Shown: in pieces, positions 9,376 to 19,768 of the stretch
How positions within the stretch are numbered: position 1 is the stretch's first letter
Layout of the letters: every line of letters begins with the position of its first letter
Assembly: GCA_030765045.1 (NCBI GenBank)
Contig: CM060972.1
Location: 4,972,905-5,036,904 of the forward strand
Length of the DNA: 64,000 bases
Source: Tenodera sinensis
Lineage: Eukaryota; Arthropoda; Insecta; Mantodea; Mantidae
Direction: 5' to 3'
Notes under the pieces: generated by a model
What the model saw: only the letters and a program-made list of their open reading frames with translations
What the model was told of the DNA's origin: nothing
The model's database searches: none
Position numbers and translations under genes: made by a program

Positions 9376-9430
9376 GCTCAATATTTTCAAACCTCACACG
9401 GCTGATCGCCCGTGAAACTATAATAAATAA

Positions 9431-9755
9431 CGTGCGCCGTGAAAGCTTTAAATCTTACATGCTGCAGTCGTTTGAAAAGTTGAAAAAGGCTTACAAGAAA
9501 AAATCTGAAATTGTGAAAGCATATGGGATAGCAATGAACACTTTGTAATTATCTTTCTTGTAAGTGTTGTTCAGTGTTATTATTTAACTCACCTTTTAAA
9601 TTAAATTAAACACTTTGTAAACTTAACTGAAGAATAAGGAGAAAATTTGCAATCACTATAGGCCTACAGTACTTAATTCTTAGTTTTACTACAGTACCGC
9701 ATTAACCTTAATGTGAAAATAAATAGAATTTCATTCAAATATGTTGTTGCTGTTG
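9431..9755 (+). other. Intron spacer
   Basis: AT-rich sequence between the Penelope-like element and the LINE fragment. No feature recognised. Confidence 0.4.
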
Positions 9756-11030
9756 TTAGCTAATGCTGGCTTTCTGACAATGAAGTCATTAATCCTGTTA
9801 CTCTCCAATATTTTTCACTGATGGATGGGGCACTAGAAGTGGCCGAGCATATTTGAAGGTGGTCTCGATCCATTTCCTCTTGCAGATCACATAGAGGACA
9901 GAGTGGTGAAGAATACATCCCAATTCTGTTTAAATGTTTTGCCAGACAATCATGTCCTGTAATCAACCTGAAGGTGGCAACTGCTGTTTTTCGAGGATAC
10001 TCAGGAATTACTGTTTGAATAAGAGGTAGAACTGGAACTTAAAAATTCAATGCCACAACTGGGATTTAAACCACAGACCTTCCGCTTGCCGGGCGGACGC
10101 TCTACCACTGAGCTATTGTGACAAACTGCCAGAATGACATTAAATTCTCAAGCCAGTTCGTATTTCTCCTGGTAAACCACAAAGGCAGTCTCACATCAGA
10201 AACAATTACCCCAATGGTGACTTACTATTGCAAGTACTTTATATCCCAGGATTAAATAACCTTCACATGGTAATTATTATTTATTTATGCCAACAAACTT
10301 ACTGTTGGTGTTTTTAAACACACAAGCCGTGTGTGGGCAAAGTTTAAGAGGTAGAACTGGAACTTAAAAATTCAATGCCACAACTGGGATTTGAACCACA
10401 GACCTTCCGCTTGCCGGGCGGACGCTCTACCACTGAGCTATTGTGACAAACTGCCAGAATGACATTAAATTCTCAAGCCAGTTCGTGGTTTACCAGGAGA
10501 AACACCAACAGTAAGTTTGTTGGCATAAATAAATGATAATTACTGTTTGAATGTTTGGTAGTTCCCATCTTTTATTCTTTGATTTTTCATAGTAATATTT
10601 TTCAATAGTTTTTTTGAATTCAGAGTTGACTAATCTTTTAGCTGCATAAAATGGTAGATTAACTATAGATTTTTGTACACTGCTGGTACCCTTTTTTGCA
10701 AGAAAAGCAGCTTTCCCATTACCACTCTATCCACAGTGAGCTGGTATCCATTGGAAGACTAGGTGTTTTTGAAGTGCTGTTAGATGGGTAAGGATTTTCC
10801 AACATTCTATAATTTTTGGTTTTTTGGTGACAACTTGGAAGTAATTGCTATAATTGCTGCCCAGGAATCTAAGAGAATAACTGCTTGCTGAAAATGTGAA
10901 ATTCTGTACAAAAGATTTTGTAGGGCCATTCGAATTGCTTCAATTTCAAGCTTCCAAAATGTTGGCAAAAATGTGTACAGTGTGAAGGAAGCTATATAGA
11001 GAAATGTTGATGTAGTCACTTGTGTATATA
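9756..11030 (-). pseudogene. Non-LTR retrotransposon 3' part with RNase H domain (interrupted by SINE)
   Basis: Read on the - strand. Positions 11019-10700 encode RNase H-like sequence (a degraded LLDSWAAIIAI where an active copy has SDSRAAI). Positions 9990-9760 encode LITGHDCLAKHLNRIGMYSS and a CX2C..H..C zinc motif (CPLCDLQEEMDRDHLQIC). Both are typical of the C terminus of I/R1-group LINEs. The element is split by a 518-bp SINE dimer at 10021-10538. A second copy on the + strand (16200-17360) has the same segments without the SINE. Stops and frameshifts mark it as dead. Confidence 0.75.
10021..10538 (-). mobile_element. Dimeric tRNA-derived SINE with 15-bp target-site duplication
   Basis: Flanked by exact 15-bp repeats AATTACTGTTTGAAT at 10006-10020 and 10539-10553. 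The uninterrupted site survives in the paralogous LINE near 17212-17228. Two 73-nt tRNA-like heads lie at 10448-10376 and 10123-10051 on the - strand, both with A box, B box and paired acceptor ends. The distal tail of the first unit contains a CCAACA/TGTTGG hairpin and an ATAA-rich end. The unit is therefore a SINE dimer, or two SINEs that moved together. Confidence 0.8.
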
Positions 11031-12032
11031 TTTAATCAATAAATATTTTTAACAAAATTACCGTTTATATTTTAATCACCCTCGTATCATCAGTATTTCT
11101 TAGGGACAAATATATGCATGGAGGATCAGGGATATTTGTTCATGTAGAAATAGAAGCGAAAGATGTGAAAGAACTGCAGTATTTAAGTGTAGAAAAACAT
11201 TTCGAGCTCTCAGTAACTGAACTAACAAAAACTCAAACAGTAATAGCATGCATATACAGGACACCTGATAGTGACTTTAATACATTCATAAAAAAATTAG
11301 ATGAGCTACTGCAGAAGTTAACAAAATAGTATAAAAATAACCTATAAATGAGCAGGAACTGATAAGGACAGCAAAAGGGCTGAAAAGCAAGCTCTCAGCA
11401 GGTTTAGATGAGATTCCTGATCTAGTAATCAAGTGTTGCATAGAGGAAATAGCACAATCGCTATTGAATGTTTATAACAGCTCTTTTGAGACAGCTTTCC
11501 CAGATAAATTAAAAACAGCTAAAGTTAGGGCCCCTTCATAAAAAGGGGTCCCAAGATGTGTTAGGAAATTACAGACCAATTTCTATGCTATCAGCATTCT
11601 CCAAGATTTTGGAGAAGCTAATGTTCAATAGAATTATTAATTTTTTTTTGAGAAAAATGAAATTCTCACAGATACACAACATGGTTTTAGGTGAGAAAAA
11701 TCCACTGAATCTGCAGTTTGCTCCCTAGTTTAAAAAATTATTGCTGCTATTGAAAAGAAAGGGAAATCAATAGGTTTTGTTTCTTGATCTAACGAAGGCA
11801 TATGATGTGATTGATCATGATATACTGCTGAGAAAATTAGAGGAATAGCCAATGCATGGTTTAAATCTTACCTATCGAATCGATCACAAGTAGTAGAAAT
11901 TAGCAACCTAACTAAAGAACATCTCAGTATAGAAAGATGTCAATCTACACAGAGGAAGGTAGGACAGGGGGTACCACAGGGATCTATATTGGGGCCACTT
12001 CTTTTCTTACTTTATGTAAATGATGTCCCATT

Positions 12033-12404
12033 ATGTGTCCAGGAGCTGAAGTGGTGTTATTTGCCGATGATACAAACCTGCTGCTAAAAGCAAATAATGA
12101 CAGAGATCTTCAGGAAAAAGTAAATGGGGATATAAGGAAATTGACATATTGGTTTGAGGTAAATAGACTGCTATTAAACACACAAAAAACTGTTGCTATG
12201 AGCTTTCATTTGAGTCATAGAAATGTGGTAAAACCGCAAATGAAACTAGAGAATGAAATCATAAAATATGAAGATCAAACTAAATTTCTGGGGATAATTA
12301 TTACAGAAGATCTTAAATGGGGGACACATATAAATATGTTAACCAAGAAACTAAGTGTGGGATGTTACATATTGAGTACATTGAAAAGGGTAACGAGTGT
12401 GTAA
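12033..12404 (+). pseudogene. LINE reverse transcriptase fragment (YADD/FADD palm and thumb)
   Basis: This is the longest intact frame of the surrounding LINE (123 codons). It opens just before the catalytic FADDTNLLLKA and continues with KLTYWFEVNRLLLNTQKTV and a TKFLGIIITEDLKWGTHI segment, the usual order after RT block C in Jockey/CR1-type proteins. The upstream palm motifs are in other frames. Confidence 0.75.
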
Positions 12405-12590
12405 GTTCCTAGAAGTGTTTACTTTGCATGCATTCATAGTCATATAAGGTATGGAATAATGTTCTTGGGGGCATCAACAGAATCTGAAAAAGTCGGTTAC
12501 AAAAGCGGGCCGTAAAAATAATGACCAGCGAATCAAGTAGATCTCCATGCAGGGAATTAAAAAAGTTAAGGATTATGACTGCAGCAAGTA

Positions 12591-13926
12591 CGAGGGGCGT
12601 CTCAAAAGTAAGTTGCATTATTTTTTTAAATCCGCGTGGTAGGCGGAAAAAGTCTAAAAGTCCCAGGGAATATAGGTATGGGTATAGTAGCATCACTGTA
12701 AAATTCCTAGGTACCTAAGTTTATTGCTTGGATACTAAAATGGCAGTAACAATGGAGACTCCACTGGTTCCTACCGCCGATTGCAAAGTTCGCGCTGTAA
12801 TACGCTTTTTGACGGGGGAAAATAAATGTGCGACTGAAATTCATCGCAAGTTGTGCAGTGTTTATGGAAAAGACATTATGTCAAGACAAATGGTTTCTCT
12901 TTGGCGCCAATCGTTCATTGAAGGGAGAACAACATTACACAAGCAGCGAAGTGGCCGACCCTCCACTTCTCGCGCTCCAGATATTGTTGATGAGGTTCGA
13001 GCAGTCGTGAACACCGATCGACGCCTTACACTTGATGCAGTTATGTTTGAACTTCCTCCTTATATTGAAATAAGCTGTGCATCACTTCATAGGATTATTT
13101 CTAAGGATCTGTGTCTATCAAAAGTGTGTGCAAGATGGGTTCCTCGCATGCTTTCAGAACAACACAAGGAGCAGAGAGTTGACACCACATTGCAATTTTT
13201 GCAATTTTTTGAGGATGAGGGAGATGGCTTATTCGACAGAATAGTGACTGGGGACAAAACATGGATCCATCACTGGACACCTGAATCCAAAAGACAGAGT
13301 ATGGTGTGGAAACGAAAGGATGAGCCAACACCAAAAAAGGCAAAAGTTGTTGCATCGGCTGACAAGGTCATGACAATATTCTGGGATTCGAAGGGAGTAC
13401 TGTTAATTGATTACCTGCCCCGTGGGACCACGAAGACAGCTGCTTGCTATTGTGAGGTGCTGAGAAAACTCAGAAGAGCCATACAAAACAAAAGGAGAGG
13501 AAAATTGAGAAAAACAGTTTTTCTGTTCCACGATAACACTCGCCTGCATGCTGCTCGTGAAACTCAAGCCCTGTTTGAGCAGTTTCGATGGGATGTTTTC
13601 GGTCATCCACCTTATTACCTGACCTTGCACCGCGTGATTATCATCTTTTTCAGGAGCTGCAGCAACATCTTGGGGGAAGGCACTTCGTAAATGACGAGGA
13701 ACTGAAACAAGAAGTGGAAAGATGGCTATCCAGTTTGGTAGGAGAGTGGTGTGACATTGGATTAAAAAAACTGTTACCACGGTATCAAAAATGTATTGAG
13801 GTTCAAGGAAATTATGTGGAAAAATAGGTACTGAATGTAGCTTTCAAAATATACCCTTTTTAAAATATTTAAACGTTTTGTTATTTCTTAAAAAAATAGT
13901 GCAACTTACTTTTGAGACGCCCCTCG
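12591..13926 (+). mobile_element. mariner element, nearly complete
   Basis: A 1336-bp element with inverted terminal repeats that are perfect for 27 bp (starting CGAGGGGCGTCTCAAAAGTA) and imperfect for about 10 more. It is flanked by the TA duplication typical of the family (12589-12590 and 13927-13928). It interrupts a LINE reading frame whose remainder resumes at 13929, so it inserted after that LINE. The transposase gene is nearly full length with a single disabling frameshift. Confidence 0.92.
12728..13827 (+). pseudogene. mariner transposase, one frameshift
   Basis: The transposase cuts and pastes the element at TA sites. The N-terminal helix-turn-helix region (residues about 10-75, with CATEIHRKLCSVYGKD) is followed by a GRPS motif (residue about 77). 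The catalytic acids are D176 (TGDKTW) and D269 (FHDN). The third acid is in LAPRDYHLF, encoded in the next frame. Spacing is 92 and 34 residues, giving the D34D signature of mariner. The frame shifts near 13616-13620, consistent with loss of one base just before the PDLAP segment; otherwise the gene (about 366 codons) is open. This copy cannot make a complete enzyme, but its ends look mobilisable. Confidence 0.9.
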
Positions 13927-14606
13927 TATGGATATATTAGGAGTTATCTATCACATCAGACGAATAAGGCAGCTACCAGATAACAAAGAGATTCATTATC
14001 ATAGCACAAGGCAGAAAGAAAATCTACATGTGCAATATTGCAGAACGAATCTAGCCAAAAAACAGTGTGAATCATAATGGAATAAAACTGTACAATAGGC
14101 TACCACTTAATATAAAAAACATTGAAAATGTAAATCTGTGTGTGTGTGTGCGCGCGCATGTGTGTGTAACCTTTTATTTTATTGTTATATTCCTATTGTA
14201 ACTTGTTGACGATTCCATATCATGTATACATGATCTGAAGGATTGAATAAATGAATATGAATAAAACCTTGGTTTAAAAGATCCATTTCTTTTAGTGTAG
14301 TGTTATTAATCAATTCACCATTTTGGTTTAAATTTATTATTACAACACTGTTTTTGAACTTCCAGGAAAGAATATAAAACTTTTGTAATTTAATTTTTGG
14401 ATATTTCAAACTTTTTTCTTGTTGCTTCAGCTTTGAATTATCAAGTTCCACAGTATTTTATCTACACTGCACTGTCCCTCATCACTTGCCCAAATCTTTG
14501 ATCCATAGACCATTAAATAGGTTAAATAACGTAACATTTAAATATATTTTAGCTGCAAAACATCAGCGAGCTTGCTGCTTGAGATTTTGGTACCTTTTTG
14601 TTTCAG

Positions 14607-14793
14607 AACATATAAAAGTGCAACAAAACTACTAAGCAACCCAGCACGTGGGATCATAGATGGAGAATTAGTTTGGCTGTTCCTGAGTCTTCCAACTGCA
14701 GAGAAGCAAGAGGTTGCTAAAAAAATAGGAACCAAAGTTGATGAAATAGCAGATGATTTGGCAGATATAGAGAGGCTGACCGCACACTTTTGA
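14607..14793 (+). CDS. CPSF1: CPSF1 (CPSF160), terminal coding exon with stop
   Basis: The exon opens with the A that completes the Arg codon from 7550 after TTTTTGTTTCAG. It encodes 61 residues ending ADDLADIERLTAHF before TGA at 14791. The ending matches the family's C terminus (AKKIGT .. DDL .. DRLTAHF), with RGIIDGELVW in the middle corresponding to the LDGEL motif of other animals. With the two upstream exons the window encodes about the last 150 of roughly 1400 residues. Reading phases across all three exons agree, no stop interrupts them, and the gene appears intact despite the element-rich introns. Confidence 0.95.
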
Positions 14794-14893
14794 ATACCAC
14801 AGTACTCAAGTGAATCTGGTAATTAATTTTCTACTTCGGAAAACAAGCATTTTTAAAATAGTACATATTTCATTCCCATGTACATAACAGTAA

Positions 14894-14899
14894 AATAAA
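14894..14899 (+). terminator. CPSF1 polyadenylation signal (AATAAA)
   Basis: An AATAAA lies about 100 bp after the CPSF1 stop, followed by a GT/T-rich stretch (TTTCTATGTGTTC) within 25 bp. That is a normal cleavage and polyadenylation context and gives a short 3' UTR. Confidence 0.65.
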
Positions 14900-14991
14900 G
14901 GACTTTTCTATGTGTTCAAAGGAATTCCAAATCTTTATTCTTTTACTTGAAAAGATAACCTGGGCTTTATAAGCAACTTTTTCAAATTAAA

Positions 14992-15190
14992 AAATCTGAC
15001 ATGTTGCACTCATATGACTTTCTCTACTCTTGTACGAAACATTCTTACAAACTCTTATTCCTGTATCTTCTTCATGTTAGTTGAGATAAACATTTGTACA
15101 AATTATCTTATTACTTACTTCCTTGTAGGTACAAGGGGAATAAGAATACAGTAGGCTTTGAGCAATAGTCAAATCTTTTAAAGGAGTTCT
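14992..15190 (+). repeat. Hairpin-end repeat family, left-end fragment (forward)
   Basis: Begins AATCTGACATGTTGCACTC and continues through ACTTTCTCTACTCTTGTAC and GGTACAAGGGGAATA to AGTCAAATCTTTTAAAG, then stops. For the family structure see 39054-39970. Confidence 0.7.
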
Positions 15191-16199
15191 GAGCAGTATG
15201 GGTTGTAGCAGAATCATGTTGGAACTGCCCATTTTTTTCTAGTCTGAGAACATTGTGCAAGAATCTCTGTAGTAGCTATCTCAATTTACAGTGTCACTGA
15301 AAAATATGGGGCCTATTATGTGTTTTTCTGTTACAGCATCCCAAACACACATTTTTACATCATGCAACACAACTTTATGAATTATTATTTGTGTCAAATG
15401 TCACACATATAGGTCAGAGGCTCCACAACTGCAACAAATCAAAGGTAGACCTTTCTAATTCAAAGGAAAACTTCATATCTAAAGTCAATCCGACACATAC
15501 ATTAGACATCACATATTATTTACACCTGAGGCGATATTTTTTTGAAAAAGCCTCCTGAAGTATTTGAATGTGTGGTTATAGTGGTGACAGAAAAAGCCTC
15601 CTAAAATTGTGAATCGTTATTATAGTGGGCAATTATGTGTGTATTCAATTGTCTTGTTCTTCTTGTTCAACTAAAGTCTGGATTGGCATCGTGTGTGACA
15701 CGTGAAGTCCGGGTAAAATCAGAATTTAGCGGCATATAATGTCCTGATACACAAATAGTCTTGTATAAAAGTAATTAGAAATCATTCTCCGCAAAAGAGA
15801 CGTATAATTTATGATGCGGGTCATAAACTAAAAAAATTAGAGAAAATACAAAAGTGCGTGGTCCGTGATATCGACGTGTGAGCCCTGTACATATAAAAAA
15901 GGATGCCAATCCATTGTATTGAAGTGCATATTTTTGAGTGAGAGTGAAAATAAACTAGTTCCACAAGGTAAATTTGAACTTTAATTACTCATACTGTATG
16001 TTGACCCGGACTACGCCCTGGATGCAAGCATTTTACTGGACTACTGATAAAAAAAGTCATTCAAGCTCGCCGCTGTGCTAGCCCGGCAAAGAAGAATTGA
16101 CGCCCCCGCCCACACCAAACAGCAAATGGTACCCTCAGATCCCAGTGAGGTAATCTCCCAACCAAAATAACCTTACACACCTGACAGAAGAAGTTAAGA
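15191..16199. other. Intergenic, nothing recognised
   Basis: About 1 kb between the CPSF1 3' end and a LINE fragment. No exon, RNA gene or repeat that I can support. A CGGGTAAAATC..GACCCGGACTACGCC stretch near 15705-16010 is slightly GC-richer but has no reading frame. Confidence 0.35.
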
Positions 16200-17360
16200 A
16201 AAGTGATACTCCAAATAGTGTTCTAAAATTATTGCCATTAGAGACAATCCATACTAAATTTCCAGAACACGAATGGCTCCATATTTATACTGATGGATCA
16301 CTGATATCAAACCGAGATGGAGCGGGGGCTGGAGTTACGTGTCACCTCTTTTCCTTTTACAAATCTTTTAGTTATGGAACTACAAACTTTGATGGAGAAA
16401 TTGAAGCAATTTGAATGGCCCTACATTTTCTCAAGCAGTTATTCTCTCAGATTCCAGGGCAGCAATTATAGCAATTACTTCCAAGTTGTCACCAAAAAAC
16501 CAAACTATTATAGAATGTTGGAAAATCCTGACCCATCTAACAGCACTTCAAAAACACCTAGTCTTCCAATGGATACCAACTCACTGTGGACTGAGTGGTA
16601 ATGAGAAAGCTGATTTTCTTGCAAAAAAGGTACCAGCAGTGTACAGAAATCTATAGTTAATCTACCATTTTATGCAGCTAAAAGATTAGCCAACTCTGAA
16701 TTTAAAACGATTATTGAAAAATATTACTAAAAAAAAATCAAAACATTAAATATGTTAACTAATGCTGGATTTCTGTTAAAGTCATTAATCCTCTTGCTCT
16801 CCAATATGTATTGGAGATAAGTAGTAGTAAATGTAACCACTTTTTAGAGAGCAAGAGGATTAATGACTTCATTGTCAAAAATCCAGCATTAGCTAACATA
16901 TTTTTATGTTTTGGCAGTTACATTGCTCTCTCACAACCTCCAGAATGTCTGGAGGACCACAGCTGTTGTTGGTTTATGGGTCTCACTGATCTGACCGGTA
17001 GAGTTATCAAAATAAATTCACCAACCATATCCTCTGATTACCAATCAGAGGACGTATTACATGTCATCACAGGTTAGCATGTTTGGGGTTAAGAGTTTAT
17101 AGAGAAATGGAAGGGTTGGAAAAATAAAGACTCCCTAGCCCTTAGGTACCCTAATAGCATCAGAGTCGGAAGAGAACAAGAGATGTTCAGATATGGGAAC
17201 TACCAAACATTCAAACAGTAATTCCTGAGTATCCTCGAAAAATGGCAGTTGCAACCTTCAGGTTGATTACAGGACATGATTGTCTGGAGGAAATGAACCA
17301 ATACCAAGTATTGGAGAGCAAGAGGATTAATGACTTCATTGTCAGATATCCAGCATTACC
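16200..17360 (+). pseudogene. RNase H-bearing LINE 3' part, second copy
   Basis: RNase H catalytic segments are well preserved: IYTDGSLISNRDGAGAGV (Asp, about 16271), FDGEIEAI (Glu, about 16390), ILSDSRAAIIAI (Asp, about 16440 in another frame) and FQWIPTHCGLSGNEKADFLA (His/Asp, about 16564-16623). The same C-terminal GHDC segment as in 9756-11030 appears at 17210-17290, with the SINE insertion site still empty. At least two frameshifts and several stops are present. A 50-bp inverted repeat at 16751-16900 interrupts it. Confidence 0.75.
16751..16900. repeat. Inverted repeat formed from LINE sequence
   Basis: Left arm 16751-16802 (TATGTTAACTAATGCTGGAT..) and right arm 16846-16900 are reverse complements with a few mismatches, separated by about 45 bp. 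The same arm sequence recurs at 17311-17355 and 9760-9812. It is a foldback of the LINE's 3' part. Confidence 0.7.
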
Positions 17361-17364
17361 TTAC

Positions 17365-17838
17365 AAGGTTTTAATTTACAGTTGCACTTAATAGGCCTAG
17401 CATACTCCTATATGCAGGAGATTTGGTGCAGATAATAATGCCCCAATACCAATTGTACTGTGAGTCAACATAGCCATATAAATGAAACCCCACCTTATGA
17501 GACAAAATTATCAAATGTGGGTCACCTGTACTGTCAATATTTTGTGCAATCCAGTTGCAGAAATTGATGTTTTTAGTCATCAGGAGGTTGTAATTTATTG
17601 ATTGTAGCCACATTTTAAAAGCTTGGCTGCTGTATGAACAGAGATTTTTGAAACACACCTGCTGTACAACACATCTTAGAAAATTATTTGGAGAATGCTG
17701 GTGCACCAATTTTGTCTATTTTTCCTCTATTAGAACATGCCTTTTTTGCTTCTTAGCTTTAGCAATCACATTGTCCTAACTATTTGGAACTGGAATATCA
17801 GGAAATGTCTCCTTAAATTGTCTACATGATTAACTTCT
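17365..17838. other. Intergenic, nothing recognised
   Basis: No feature beyond a weak - strand open frame without recognisable similarity. Confidence 0.3.
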
Positions 17839-18582
17839 TACTTTCTCTACTGGTAATATATGTTTTGAGACCCCCTGAATCCAAAAAAAAAAAAAAAAGC
17901 ATTTTTAGAAAAAGGTCCCATGTGTGTGTGTGCCTGTCAGGCTGTGGACAGCATAACTCAAAAACAAAAAGTCGGTTAAAAACCAAAGTTGGTATTTAAG
18001 TTGAATGTCTTTCAAGGATGCAACACGAAGATTTTGAAGAAAATAGCCCCACCCTAAACTACCCTTTACGTGGAAAATTTTGGTTTTCTTGAAAATGGCT
18101 CTTAACGATTTTGATTAAAATGCCATATATTTAAGATGTTTATATGACCAATGAAATGTATATTTTGAATTTGTTGGCTATAGCCTATATAATCCTGTTT
18201 ACTCTGGCTGACTTTTGAATAGCTTGTAAACTGTAAGACATAGACAAAATCTTACTATACAAAAAATTTATATCTCGCTAAGACACACAATTTATGTTTC
18301 AATAAGTTTTTTGTAGGGTGAACCATTTCAGAGGTATTCCTTGTTATTTATGTCAGTTTCGGAAAACTTAAAGCTTTCGTGAAATGGAACATCATTGTTC
18401 ATTTTTTAGATGTTAAACGGGCAAAGTAAATGGGATCTCGAGGTTTAAACGATTTGACTATAGTTCAAAGCCTACTGTATTCTAATATTCCCCTTGCACC
18501 TACAAGGAAATAAGCTGTAAGATAGTTTTTAAGAATGATTAGTACAAGAATAGAGAAAGTCATGTGAGTGCAGCACATCAGA
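17839..18582 (-). repeat. Hairpin-end repeat family, near-complete copy (reverse)
   Basis: Starts TACTTTCTCTACTGG and ends CATGTGAGTGCAGCACATCA. About 45 bp of the right part next to the hairpin is deleted. A poly(A) run and short TG tract (17882-17932) occupy the microsatellite position. Confidence 0.8.
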
Positions 18583-18647
18583 TTTGTTTGCTTGGTGTCA
18601 AAAATCCCAGTTTGCACAAGGGGAGAGTGGGAAAATGCAATAGGTTA

Positions 18648-18795
18648 TTAACTACAGTTTGTCCAGATTGTCGCGACACTTCCTCACTCCTGAAGCATAG
18701 ATGCGCAATAGAAGAGGCGTGCCAACTTGCATAATAGGAGAGTTGGGGGTCAGTGTATCGCTCGCTCGCTCTCTCTGTGATAACTACACAATAAT
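18648..18795 (+). repeat. Dispersed repeat shared with 51858-51965
   Basis: CTCCTGAAGCATAGATGCGC, AGAGGCGTGCC and ATCGCTCGCTCGCTCT occur in the same order in both places. The copy at 51.9 kb lacks about 35 bp. The class of element is unknown. Confidence 0.55.
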
Positions 18796-19467
18796 TGTTT
18801 ATAATACGTAAACATACGCCACTTGTGTATGTGGCTACCTGAGTTCTGACATCACTCGCTTGTTCCCCACCATTCCAGTCACTTCTTAATTTCTCCTCTC
18901 TCACACATGTTAAGTGTCACCATGATCTGGACAAACTGTATTTCTAGTGCGATTACTCGGTACTCTTTCTTCGTTAGCATCCAGAACTTGATAAGTGGCA
19001 GTAAACCATATTTCAGTGGAAATTTTTGGTGTGGTTTAAGTTCTAGAAGTTGCTATTCCTCCAGAGAAAGATTGCTGGTGGATCCTGGGGATATAGCAAA
19101 AGGATTGCGCAACTCACCACATTGGATAGTGCATCATGAACAAGAAAGGTTGAGAACCAATGCTTTAGAGGCTAATAGAATGTGGAATTTTAAAAGGATC
19201 ATGGGTCAAGAAATCTCAAACATTAAATATATCAGGTTTTTTATTTATTTTATTAGAAGAATAAAATACATAAGTTAAGAGTTACAAAACTGTAAAAATT
19301 CTCAAGTATTAGTTCAGGACGTTCCGTTACCAGGTGTATTCATGAGGTCACGTGTCGTCTGCAGAGTGGAGCTGAAAACAAGAACATTAAGTCAGACTGC
19401 TGTATGTACTACCATTTGCTACAAATGCACACCTCTTATTTATGCAATTTCATGGAAAAATAAAATT
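18796..19467. other. Intergenic, nothing recognised
   Basis: A + strand open frame at 18907-19278 has no similarity that I can name. I do not call it a gene. Confidence 0.3.
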
Positions 19468-19600
19468 GATTTGTTACATTCATATGCCTTTCTCTTCTAA
19501 TCTCAACGATCTATTCTCACAAAAGCTTGTTCCTCTATCTGCTTCATGTTAATAGACAAACATTTACATGTATTATCTGTTAAGAAAATAAATTCTTGGA
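19468..19600 (+). repeat. Hairpin-end repeat family, diverged left-end fragment
   Basis: ATATGCCTTTCTCTTCTAAT and CTTCATGTTAATAGACAAAC resemble the family's left end with many changes. Confidence 0.5.
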
Positions 19601-19608
19601 AATGGTTA

Positions 19609-19610
19609 AT

Positions 19611-19643
<33 letters not shown>

Positions 19644-19656
19644 CATCATCATCATC
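19609..19656 (+). repeat. (TAA)n(TCA)n microsatellite
   Basis: About eleven TAA units followed by five TCA units. Confidence 0.95.
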
Positions 19657-19768
19657 ACATAGCACATTGTTGAGCGATGGTCGTAAATTGGTGACATGTC
19701 AAGATTAGCGTTACAAACTATGAGATCACTGTTGGTGTTTTTAAACACACAACCCGTGTGTGGCCAAT

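Larger units (their letters stand above)
8227..9430 (-). mobile_element. Penelope-like element with 201-bp inverted terminal arms
   Basis: The left arm 8227-8427 and right arm 9230-9430 are the same length (201 bp) and nearly identical in inverted orientation. Between them, the - strand carries the 3' part of a Penelope-like ORF: a post-RT region at 9203-8973 (THPTQKK-like through HIKQELKYLRDTLLKNGYSD) and, after a frame change, GIY-YIG at 8786-8361. The catalytic reverse-transcriptase core is missing, so this is a 5'-truncated insertion. Inverted terminal repeats are one of the documented arrangements for this order. Near-identity of the arms suggests a young insertion. Each arm carries a hammerhead-like core. 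Confidence 0.8.
11100..14265 (+). mobile_element. Jockey/CR1-like LINE, internally deleted, with mariner inserted
   Basis: Endonuclease-domain sequence (GGSGIFVHVEIEAKDVKEL, IACIYRTPDSDF) lies at 11114-11329. Reverse transcriptase starts at about 11350 with KSKLSAGLDEIPDLVIKCC and continues through YRPISMLSAFSKILEKLMFN (about 11570), DLTKAYDVIDHDIL (about 11788), QGVPQGSILGPLLFLLYVND (about 11966) and FADDTNLLL (12060). The C-terminal endonuclease motifs and the RT N terminus are missing at 11330-11350, so several hundred bases were lost. Sequence resumes after the mariner at 13929 and ends near 14265 in an AATAAATGAATATGAATAAA-type tail. Many frameshifts make it a pseudogene. Confidence 0.8.
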
